NCBI GenBank assembly: GCA_047630355.1
Contig: JBLHXN010000034.1
Coordinates: 1-29,540, forward strand
From: JANQUM01 sp047630355
Lineage (GTDB): Bacteria; Bacteroidota; Bacteroidia; Cytophagales; Spirosomataceae
DNA length: 29,540 bases
Direction of reading: 5' to 3'
Shown: positions 16,719 through 23,519 of the stretch, piece after piece
How positions within the stretch are numbered: the first letter of the stretch is position 1
How the letters are laid out: each line of letters starts with the position of its first letter
The notes under the pieces: generated by a model
Told to the model about the DNA's origin: nothing
Seen by the model: only the letters and a program-made list of their open reading frames with translations
The model's database searches: none
Program-made: the position numbers and the translations under genes

Positions 16719-17819
16719 ATGCGTGCTTTCCTGATTTCTCTCTCTGCTTTAACATTCTTGTTTTTTTCTGCCCATTCCCAAACCGATGAAGTCTTCCGTT
16801 GCAACTATTACGGAAAGAAGTTGAATGAATCCGCAATATGCAATATGCTCGGTTTCAGATCACGCCCCGAAGCCGTTGAAGCCGTGAACGAAATTGTAAG
16901 AAGAAGCGGACTAAAGCAAAATTTTTATGTGATGGAATGTCCGAATATCGATAATTGCTTTGCCGCAGTTAGAGACGGCGAACGGTTAATCGTTTACGAT
17001 GCAGCGTTCATGAGAAAAATCAACGGGTTGACCAATACTGATTGGGCGGCGATGAGTATTTTGGCTCACGAAATCGGTCACCACTTGCAAGGGCACACAC
17101 TCAAAGTGGGCGGCAGCGAACAATCGAAAGAAATTGAAGCAGATGAATTTTCGGGATTCGTGATGTATCAAATGGGAGCGTCACTTGCGGATGCTCAATC
17201 GGCAATAAAAAAACTAACCACAGATTACGATAGCGGCACTCATCCACCAAGAGGTCAACGACTGGGAGCCATCAAGCGTGGTTTCAGTAATGCCCAAGCG
17301 TTGTACCCATCTGTTCAGCAAAAGAAAGACTACGACGAAGACAAGGAAGAAGTTGCGGAAGTTAAACCTGCCGAAGTTGAAGTGGTGGTTACGAGTAAGT
17401 CTTCTACCGAGGTATCGAAAGTCAAAACTGGTTGCATAACCGGAGATTGTAAATTCGGCTACGGAGTTGCGGTAAACCGTTACACCATGGAAAAATACGC
17501 TGGTGGATGGAACGATGGTCGGAGAGAAGGCGTAGGAATCGAGTTCTACAATGGTGGCGACAAAAAGTTTGAGGGAGAGTTTACAAACAGCAAATACAAT
17601 GGAAAAGGACGATACTACTTTAAAAATGGAGATATTTTTGAAGGTGATTTTATTGATGGAGAAATGAATGGCGATGTCAATGTTTACTATTACAGAAACG
17701 GCGATAGGCTCTTTGTGAGATACGTAGAGGGTAAAAAGCAAGGTAAAGCGAAGATTATCTTTTCCGACGGAACCATTAGCCACGTTTACTTTCGGGATGA
17801 TAAAATAGTAAAGCGATAG
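16719..17819 (+). CDS. Secreted zinc metalloprotease with C-terminal MORN repeats
   Basis: A 366-aa protein with a signal peptide (MRAFLISLSALTFLFFSAHSQ). The metalloprotease core has the zinc motif HEIGHHLQGH (HExxH) and, downstream, EIEADEFSGFVMYQMGA, whose Glu is the likely third ligand as in M48-like peptidases. A charged linker rich in Glu, Val and Lys (about 205-235) leads to MORN-type repeats, for example KYAGGWNDGRREGVGIEFYN, FEGEFTNSKYNGKGRYYFKN and FEGDFIDGEMNGDVNVYY. The protein should act in the periplasm or outside the cell. The substrate is unknown. MORN units usually bind membranes or proteins and may target the protease, which is inference. It ends just before a strong terminator. 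Confidence 0.85.
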   Translation: MRAFLISLSALTFLFFSAHSQTDEVFRCNYYGKKLNESAICNMLGFRSRPEAVEAVNEIVRRSGLKQNFYVMECPNIDNCFAAVRDGERLIVYDAAFMRKINGLTNTDWAAMSILAHEIGHHLQGHTLKVGGSEQSKEIEADEFSGFVMYQMGASLADAQSAIKKLTTDYDSGTHPPRGQRLGAIKRGFSNAQALYPSVQQKKDYDEDKEEVAEVKPAEVEVVVTSKSSTEVSKVKTGCITGDCKFGYGVAVNRYTMEKYAGGWNDGRREGVGIEFYNGGDKKFEGEFTNSKYNGKGRYYFKNGDIFEGDFIDGEMNGDVNVYYYRNGDRLFVRYVEGKKQGKAKIIFSDGTISHVYFRDDKIVKR

Positions 17820-17838
17820 TATTTAACCTCTTCATTTA

Positions 17839-17870
17839 AAAGTCCGCTTAGTTCTAAGCGGACTTTTTTT
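17839..17870 (+). terminator. Rho-independent terminator after the metalloprotease gene
   Basis: A perfect 12-bp stem, AAAGTCCGCTTA at 17839-17850 pairing with 17855-17866 around loop GTTC, runs into a T tract ending at 17870. It lies 20 bases after the stop of the metalloprotease gene. Confidence 0.9.
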
Positions 17871-17877
17871 ATCTTTG
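17870..17877 (+). promoter_or_regulatory. Probable -7 element of the accD promoter
   Basis: TATCTTTG fits the Bacteroidota housekeeping -7 consensus TAnnTTTG, 39 bases before the accD start. It touches the last T of the preceding terminator. A convincing -33 TTG is not visible, because that position falls inside the terminator hairpin. Confidence 0.6.
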
Positions 17878-17916
17878 CCAATCCTAACTTAACAGTTTTT
17901 ACTTAATTGACTAAAT

Positions 17917-18762
17917 ATGGCTTGGTGGACAAGGAAAGATAAGGGCATTCAAACGCCTACCGAACTCAAAAGGGAAGTCCCCGACGGGATTTGGCATAAG
18001 TGTCAGAGCTGCAAAGCAGTATTCCATACCCGTGAGCACAAGCAAAACGCCTACACTTGTGTTGAGTGCAATTACCACGACCGCATTGATTCTCAAATGT
18101 ACTTTCAAATTCTGTTTGATAAAAACGATTTTGAAGAACTTGATGCAAATGTTCGGTCAGCTGATCCACTCGAATTTGTCGACACAAAGCCTTACAAAAG
18201 CAGAATAAAACAAACCGAAGAGAAGACTGGATTGAAAGATGCAGTCCGCACGGCTCACGGTAAGATGAATGGAGCGGCTATTACGATTGCTTGTATGGAC
18301 TTTAGATTCATTGGCGGCTCCATGGGGTCGGTTGTGGGAGAGAAAATAGCCAGAGCCATTGATTATGCCATTAATCACAAAACACCTTTTCTGATGATAT
18401 CAAAGTCTGGTGGAGCAAGAATGATGGAAGCGGGATTCTCTCTGATGCAAATGGCAAAGACTTCCGCCAAGTTAGCTTTACTCAGCGAAGCAAAACTTCC
18501 CTACGTTTCATTATTGACCGATCCAACTACCGGAGGAGTAACTGCTTCATTTGCGATGTTGGGAGATTTCAATATTTCAGAGCCGGGTGCTTTAATCGGC
18601 TTTGCTGGGCCACGAATTATTCGGGAGACAATTGGCAAAGATTTACCCGATGGATTTCAAACCGCCGAATTTGTGCTTGATCATGGCTTCCTCGACTTTA
18701 TTGTTGACAGAAAAGACCTGAAAAGTAAAATGTCGAGTTTGCTTCGGATGATAAAAAAATAA
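17917..18762 (+). CDS. accD: Acetyl-CoA carboxylase carboxyltransferase subunit beta
   Basis: AccD with AccA forms the carboxyltransferase that moves carboxyl from carboxybiotin to acetyl-CoA, giving malonyl-CoA for fatty acid synthesis. At 281 aa it is of normal length. The N-terminal zinc ribbon has C29, C32, C48 and C51 (CQSC and CVEC). The crotonase-like core carries MDFRFIGGSMGSVVGEKIAR, SKSGGARMMEAGFSLMQMAK, DPTTGGVTASFAMLGD and GFAGPRIIRETIG. It opens a three-gene set: the GNAT gene starts 2 bases after its stop and overlaps the dehydrogenase gene. A TAnnTTTG promoter element lies upstream. Confidence 0.98.
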   Translation: MAWWTRKDKGIQTPTELKREVPDGIWHKCQSCKAVFHTREHKQNAYTCVECNYHDRIDSQMYFQILFDKNDFEELDANVRSADPLEFVDTKPYKSRIKQTEEKTGLKDAVRTAHGKMNGAAITIACMDFRFIGGSMGSVVGEKIARAIDYAINHKTPFLMISKSGGARMMEAGFSLMQMAKTSAKLALLSEAKLPYVSLLTDPTTGGVTASFAMLGDFNISEPGALIGFAGPRIIRETIGKDLPDGFQTAEFVLDHGFLDFIVDRKDLKSKMSSLLRMIKK

Positions 18763-18764
18763 AC

Positions 18765-19295
18765 ATGAATTTGGCAACAGAACGAATCGAGCAAGCATCT
18801 TTACAAGATGTTGATAAACTCGAAAGGTTAATAAATAGTGCCTATCGCGGCGAATCCTCCAAAGAAGGTTGGACAACCGAAGCCGATTTACTTGGTGGAA
18901 TTCGAATTGATCGAAAATCTCTCGAAGAGCTGATTTTAGCTCATAATTCCGTAATCCTAAAGTTTACCGATGATAACAATCTGTGGGGTTGTGTTAACTT
19001 GGTTACGAAGGAAAAAGCTATTTATTTGGGGATGCTGACCGTATCACCAACCGAACAACAAAAGGGAATAGGGAAGAAGCTCATTATGGCAAGCGAAAGC
19101 TACGCCCGAGATTCAGACCTTGGAGAAATCGAAATGACGGTTATCTCAAAACGTCCCGAACTGATAGCTTACTACGAACGGCGGGGTTATCAACAAACGG
19201 GCGAAAAGCGACCCTTCCCCATGAATGACCCACGTTTCGGCGAACCGAAAACAGATTTAGAATTCATCGTTTTACGAAAGTCCCTAGAAAGATGA
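18765..19295 (+). CDS. GNAT family N-acetyltransferase
   Basis: A 176-aa acetyltransferase of the GNAT fold. The acetyl-CoA binding motif A is LGMLTVSPTEQQKGIGKKLI, with QQKGIG at about 98-103. It is followed by EIEMTVISKRPELIAYYERRGYQ, the typical motif B with the tyrosine that often acts as general acid. The acceptor substrate cannot be told from the sequence and may be a small amine, amino acid or antibiotic-like molecule. It lies between accD (2-base gap) and the dehydrogenase gene (ATGA overlap), so the three are probably one operon. Confidence 0.9.
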   Translation: MNLATERIEQASLQDVDKLERLINSAYRGESSKEGWTTEADLLGGIRIDRKSLEELILAHNSVILKFTDDNNLWGCVNLVTKEKAIYLGMLTVSPTEQQKGIGKKLIMASESYARDSDLGEIEMTVISKRPELIAYYERRGYQQTGEKRPFPMNDPRFGEPKTDLEFIVLRKSLER

Positions 19296-20227
19296 AGATA
19301 GCTTACCTTGATGCGTATCCGTTGGGGAGTGATATTGATATTACTCCGTTAAAAACTTTAGGAGATTACACTTCTTATGACCGCACGAACGAAAATAACC
19401 TTATCGAAAGGGCGGCGGGTGCAGAAGTGTTGTTGACAAACAAGTGCATTATCTCTGCCGATACCTTGGATTCGCTGCCGAATCTAAAGTACATCGGTGT
19501 AACCGCAACGGGTTTCAACATTGTTGACACAAAAGCCGCTAAAGAACGCGGTATAATTGTCACCAACGCCAGCGATTATAGTTCCAATTCCGTTGCTCAG
19601 CATGTCTTCGCCATGATTTTGCGAATTCAAAACCAAACCTACGAACACTCAAATGTTGATAAGTGGGTAAATTCATCAGACTTTTGTTACTTTAATTCGA
19701 CCATAAACGAGATTAGTGGCAAAACGCTCGGTGTAGTTGGTTTTGGGGGAATTGGGAAAAAGGTTGTTCAGATTGCGGAGGCATTCGGAATGCATGTATT
19801 GATAAACAAACGAACTCTCGATTCAACTGACAAGAGAATGGTTGAATTGGACGAACTGTTGACAAAAAGTGATTACGTAAGTCTCCATCTACCGCTTACT
19901 GAAAATAACCAAGAGTTTATTAATGAGTCATCGCTTCAGAAAATGAAAAGCAACGCTATCTTTATTAATACTGCAAGGGGAGGGTTGGTAAACGAAAAAG
20001 AATTGGCTGATGCGTTGAACAACAATATCATCGGGGGAGCTGCATTGGATGTTCTTTCAGCTGAGCCGCCATCGGCAGATAACCCTTTACTTAAAGCGAA
20101 AAACTGCCTGATTACGCCGCACATTGCGTGGGGATCTTACGAAGCCCGACAGAAACTACTTAACATTGTGGTGGAAAACATTAGGGCGTATCAACAAGGT
20201 GAACCAATTAACGTGGTGAACAGATAA
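19292..20227 (+). CDS. D-2-hydroxyacid dehydrogenase (NAD-binding, glycerate dehydrogenase-like)
   Basis: A 311-aa member of the D-isomer-specific 2-hydroxyacid dehydrogenase family, which interconverts 2-keto and D-2-hydroxy acids with NAD(P)H. The nucleotide-binding motif VGFGGIGKKV lies near residues 147-157. The catalytic residues are all present: R229 in NTARGGLV, E258 in LSAEPP and H277 in TPHIAWGS. The N-terminal ATGFNIVDTKAAKERGI is typical of hydroxypyruvate/glycerate dehydrogenase (HprA-like) members, but lactate or other substrates cannot be ruled out. The start codon overlaps the stop of the GNAT gene (ATGA). Confidence 0.92.
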   Translation: MKIAYLDAYPLGSDIDITPLKTLGDYTSYDRTNENNLIERAAGAEVLLTNKCIISADTLDSLPNLKYIGVTATGFNIVDTKAAKERGIIVTNASDYSSNSVAQHVFAMILRIQNQTYEHSNVDKWVNSSDFCYFNSTINEISGKTLGVVGFGGIGKKVVQIAEAFGMHVLINKRTLDSTDKRMVELDELLTKSDYVSLHLPLTENNQEFINESSLQKMKSNAIFINTARGGLVNEKELADALNNNIIGGAALDVLSAEPPSADNPLLKAKNCLITPHIAWGSYEARQKLLNIVVENIRAYQQGEPINVVNR

Positions 20228-20498
20228 TACACGAATTCTTGCATAATATTTAGAAGGCGATAGTAGATATGGTGTTATCTATTTTTAGTGAAAAGAATAA
20301 TAAATCCGTTAAGAATTTAATATTGTTTGAACGCAGCGAGTCTACGAAATTTAGGATTTTATTCTCCTTGTAGCGTTAAAAAATAGATGAAACCTTGAGT
20401 TTTATTTCTTTGTACTAAGGCAAAGAAGAACAGAATTGTTAAAAGCAGTTCGTTTTTAAAAGACCAAACTCGGTGTCGAAACCTTAAATGAATAGTTT
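20228..20498. other. Gene-free gap with a possible interspersed repeat
   Basis: This 271-base AT-rich gap holds no credible gene. Its middle (about 20325-20433) includes GAACGCAGCGAGTCTACGAA, then an AT-rich stretch and a small hairpin, TTCTTTG at 20406-20412 pairing with CAAAGAA at 20421-20427 around eight bases. From memory, this arrangement resembles short noncoding repeats scattered in Bacteroidota genomes. Only one copy is in the window, so repetition is not shown here. Confidence 0.35.
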
Positions 20499-20912
20499 AT
20501 GCCAAGAATACTCGCTCTCGATTACGGTGGAAAAAGAACGGGAATAGCCGTAACCGATCCGCTGAAAATTATCGCAACCGCGTTGACAACCGTTCCTTCC
20601 AATGAATTACTACAATTCCTCCAGGACTATTGTCAAACCGAAGGAGTAGAAAGTTTCGTAATTGGTTATCCTATCAGTCTAAAAAGCCAACCAACGGACG
20701 GCACAAAATTGGTTGAAAACTTTGTGGAAAAACTCAAAATAACCTTTCCCACAATTCCGGTACATCTTATTGATGAGCGATTTACGTCTAAAATGGCGAT
20801 GCAAAGTATGATTGCCAGCGGTATGAGTAAAAAGAACCGCCGTGTAAAAGGGAATGTGGATAAAGTCAGTGCGGTGATAATTTTGCAGGATTTTTTACAA
20901 CAAAATTCTTAA
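20499..20912 (+). CDS. ruvX: Holliday junction resolvase-like protein RuvX (YqgF)
   Basis: A 137-aa RNase-H-fold nuclease of the YqgF/RuvX family, linked to maturation of the 16S rRNA 5' end and pre-rRNA processing. Motifs are LALDYGGKRTGIAVTD with the first catalytic Asp, FVIGYPISL, HLIDERFTS and the C-terminal KGNVDKVSAVIILQDFL with a conserved Asp. The length is normal. Its last 18 bases overlap the 3' end of the convergent dipeptide epimerase gene, and no terminator hairpin separates them. Confidence 0.95.
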   Translation: MPRILALDYGGKRTGIAVTDPLKIIATALTTVPSNELLQFLQDYCQTEGVESFVIGYPISLKSQPTDGTKLVENFVEKLKITFPTIPVHLIDERFTSKMAMQSMIASGMSKKNRRVKGNVDKVSAVIILQDFLQQNS

Positions 20913-21920
20913 CTCCGCACCCGTCCCGTTTTGGTTTGGAAGAATAGCTTTTCCACGATTCAAAACCACGCCATCAGCGGGGTCGTTTGAAATCAATAGC
21001 GAACCGTCCATATCCACGTAATCAAGTAACGGCAATAAATGAGCAATTGCCGAAATACCAACGCTACTTTCGGTCATACAACCCACCATCGTTTTTAATC
21101 CCAAACTCTTTGCTTTCTGAATCATCCGCAAAGCGGGAGTTAGTCCGCCGCATTTTGCCAGTTTGATATTTACTCCGTCAAATTTTCCGAAACACTTTTC
21201 AACATCGGTTTCAACAATGCAACTCTCATCCGCCATTAACGGCAGGTTTACACGTTTTTTTACTTCAATCATCTCTTCAATTTTATCATTCGGAAGTGGT
21301 TGCTCGATAAATTCAACTCCCAAACTTTCAAAAGCCGCTGAATTCGTGATTGTTTCCTCTACCGTCCAGGCACAATTGGCATCCACCCGAAAAACTGCAT
21401 CGGTAGATTTACGAAGTTCTTTAATGATTTCAATGTCATTCGGCGTGCCGAGTTTGATTTTATAAATCGGGAAATCAACTTCTCTCATTCGATCGATCAT
21501 CACTGGGATTTCGTCAATTCCGATTGTGAAATTGGAAAGTGGTGTGTTTTCAAACTCCAAACCCCACGTTTTATAAAGAGGTAAGCCTTTCCTTTTGGCA
21601 ACTAAATCGTGAGCTGCTATATCAAGGGCACATTGAGCGAAGCGGTTAGTTGATAACGTTGGGTCCATATATTTCCAAAATGCTTCAGCATCTTGCAAAT
21701 CGTAGGTTTCTATCGCCTCTTGGTGTTGTTCTAAAAGCGTTTTGAGATCATTTGCACTAAAACCATAATACGGAACAGGCGTAGCTTCGCCGAGTCCTGT
21801 GAACTGACCGTCTGAAAGTGAAACTATGAACGTATCAACGCCCGTTCGAGTCCCGTGGGCAATACGAAAGGTGTGTTTATTTTTTAGATGAATGATGTGA
21901 AAGCTGAGTTTTAACGGCAT
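20895..21920 (-). CDS. Dipeptide epimerase (enolase superfamily, L-Ala-D/L-Glu epimerase type)
   Basis: A 341-aa enolase-superfamily enzyme of the muconate-lactonizing subgroup. It carries the K-x-K base pair (K154, K156 in YKIKLG), metal ligands D180 (RVDANCAW), E206 (IEQPLP) and D231 (MADES), and the second lysine pair in NIKLAKCGG (K253, K256). The DMDGS motif (D303, D305) binds the dipeptide amino group and is typical of dipeptide epimerases. These enzymes change the stereochemistry of L-Ala-D-Glu during peptidoglycan recycling, but family members vary in dipeptide specificity, so the substrate is not certain. No murein-peptide hydrolase gene is adjacent. Confidence 0.92.
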   Translation of the reverse strand: MPLKLSFHIIHLKNKHTFRIAHGTRTGVDTFIVSLSDGQFTGLGEATPVPYYGFSANDLKTLLEQHQEAIETYDLQDAEAFWKYMDPTLSTNRFAQCALDIAAHDLVAKRKGLPLYKTWGLEFENTPLSNFTIGIDEIPVMIDRMREVDFPIYKIKLGTPNDIEIIKELRKSTDAVFRVDANCAWTVEETITNSAAFESLGVEFIEQPLPNDKIEEMIEVKKRVNLPLMADESCIVETDVEKCFGKFDGVNIKLAKCGGLTPALRMIQKAKSLGLKTMVGCMTESSVGISAIAHLLPLLDYVDMDGSLLISNDPADGVVLNRGKAILPNQNGTGAELRILL

Positions 21921-21971
21921 CGGTTGAAGAATAGGTTTGAATAGTAAAAGAACAAATTTCGCATAAATGCT

Positions 21972-22007
21972 ACAAAAATACCCTTCGAGGTTTACTCAAA
22001 GGGTATT
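21972..22007 (-). terminator. Terminator after the dihydrolipoyl dehydrogenase gene
   Basis: A stem AATACCCTT at 21977-21985 pairs with 21999-22007, continued by an inner GAG/CTC pair after a C-A mismatch. On the - strand it runs into a U-rich tract (complement of 21973-21978). It lies 32 bases after the lpd stop. Confidence 0.75.
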
Positions 22008-22038
22008 CTGAAATAGTAATTAAAAATTAATGCAGATT

Positions 22039-23430
22039 TTATAAATGGATTACTTCATCATAAGCTGCTGCTGCTGCTTCCATGATAGCTTCTGACATTG
22101 TTGGATGCGGGTGAACCGATTTGATGATTTCCATCCCGGTAGTTTCCAACTTACGAGCCACAACCGCTTCAGCAATCATTTCGGTTACGTTAGCACCAAT
22201 CATGTGACAACCTAACCACTCGCCGTACTTAGCATCGAAAATAACTTTAACAAAACCTTCTGGTACACCACCTGCTTTAGCTTTTCCAGAAGCGGTGAAC
22301 GGAAATTTACCAACCTTGATGTCGTAACCTTGTTCTCTGGCGGCTTTTTCAGTCAAACCAACCGAAGCAATTTCAGGCGAACAATACGTACATCCCGGAA
22401 TGTTGCCGTAATCTAACGGTTCAGGATGATGACCCGATATTTTTTCTACGCAAATAATACCTTCTGCGGACGCCACGTGAGCAAGTGCTGGACCAGGAGT
22501 AATATCACCGATGGCGTAATAACCTGGCATATTGGTTTCGTACCATTCGTTCACCAAAACTTTACCTCGATCGGTAGCAACTCCAACGTCTTCCAAGCCA
22601 ATACCTTCAAGGTTTGAAATTACCCCGGCGGCAGAAAGAACAATGTCAGATTCGATTTTTATTTCGCCTTTGGGCGTTTTTACGGTAGATACGCAGCCTT
22701 TACCACTTATATCAACTTTCTCAACGCTTGAGCTTACGTGAATATCAATTCCGAGTTTCTTATACTGTTTTGCGAGTTCTTTTGAAACATCTTCGTCTTC
22801 AATCGGAACAATATTTGGTAAAAATTCAACAATGGTCACCTTTGTTCCCATACTTGCGTAAACGTACGCAAACTCAACTCCAATTGCTCCCGAACCGATT
22901 ACAACCAATGATTCCGGCTGTTTTTCGAGGGTCATTGCTTTACGATATTCGATTACCTTTTCACCATCAATTGGAATATTAGGTAATTCTCTTGCTCGTG
23001 TTCCAGTCGCAATGATAATATTTTTTCCTTCAACAACAGACTTCTTGCCACCGGCAGCGGTCACTTCTACTTTCTTGCCTGTCTGAATCTTTCCAAAACC
23101 GTCAATTACGTCGATTTTGTTTTTCTTCATCAAAAATTGAACGCCTTTACTCATTCCGTTGGCAACGTCACGAGAGCGTTTTATTACCGCACTGAAATCA
23201 GCACTGGCATTTTCAACTTTGATACCGTAGTCTTCGGCGTGTTTGATATACTGAAAAACCTGAGCAGATTTAAGTAATGCCTTTGTGGGAATACAACCCC
23301 AGTTTAGGCAAATCCCGCCGAGATTTTCTTTCTCAATTATTGCAGTCTTTAATCCCAATTGCGAAGCTCTAATAGCGGTCACGTACCCACCAGGGCCGCT
23401 TCCCAAGATTACCACATCATATTGTGCCAT
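22039..23430 (-). CDS. lpdA: Dihydrolipoyl dehydrogenase
   Basis: The E3 flavoenzyme reoxidises dihydrolipoamide with NAD+ in the pyruvate and 2-oxoglutarate dehydrogenase complexes and the glycine cleavage system. At 463 aa it is typical. The FAD motif VILGSGPGGYVTAI is at the N-terminus. The redox-active disulfide is C41-C46 in GGICLNWGCIPTK, the NAD motif is VVIGSGAIGVEFA, and the second FAD contact is YYAIGDI. The catalytic His-Glu pair lies in HPHPTMSEAI near the end. No E1 or E2 gene is adjacent. A -7 promoter box and a 3' terminator suggest it is transcribed alone. Confidence 0.98.
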   Translation of the reverse strand: MAQYDVVILGSGPGGYVTAIRASQLGLKTAIIEKENLGGICLNWGCIPTKALLKSAQVFQYIKHAEDYGIKVENASADFSAVIKRSRDVANGMSKGVQFLMKKNKIDVIDGFGKIQTGKKVEVTAAGGKKSVVEGKNIIIATGTRARELPNIPIDGEKVIEYRKAMTLEKQPESLVVIGSGAIGVEFAYVYASMGTKVTIVEFLPNIVPIEDEDVSKELAKQYKKLGIDIHVSSSVEKVDISGKGCVSTVKTPKGEIKIESDIVLSAAGVISNLEGIGLEDVGVATDRGKVLVNEWYETNMPGYYAIGDITPGPALAHVASAEGIICVEKISGHHPEPLDYGNIPGCTYCSPEIASVGLTEKAAREQGYDIKVGKFPFTASGKAKAGGVPEGFVKVIFDAKYGEWLGCHMIGANVTEMIAEAVVARKLETTGMEIIKSVHPHPTMSEAIMEAAAAAYDEVIHL

Positions 23431-23464
23431 AAAGTAATAGTTATTAATGATTCAAATTATGATG

Positions 23465-23472
23465 CAAAAGTA
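23465..23472 (-). promoter_or_regulatory. Probable -7 element of the lpd promoter
   Basis: On the - strand this reads TACTTTTG, fitting the Bacteroidota -7 consensus TAnnTTTG, 34 bases before the lpd ATG. A TTG lies 14 bases further upstream, closer than the usual 19-21, so the -33 part is weak. Confidence 0.55.
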
Positions 23473-23519
23473 AGGAAAAGTTAGCACAATTCATTTTAAG
23501 TGAAATTCAGTTTAGAAAC

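Noticed and set aside
17214..17783. Long minus-strand frame (189 codons) opposite the metalloprotease gene
   Set aside because: The plus-strand protein has clear motifs over the same region; the minus frame is a shadow.
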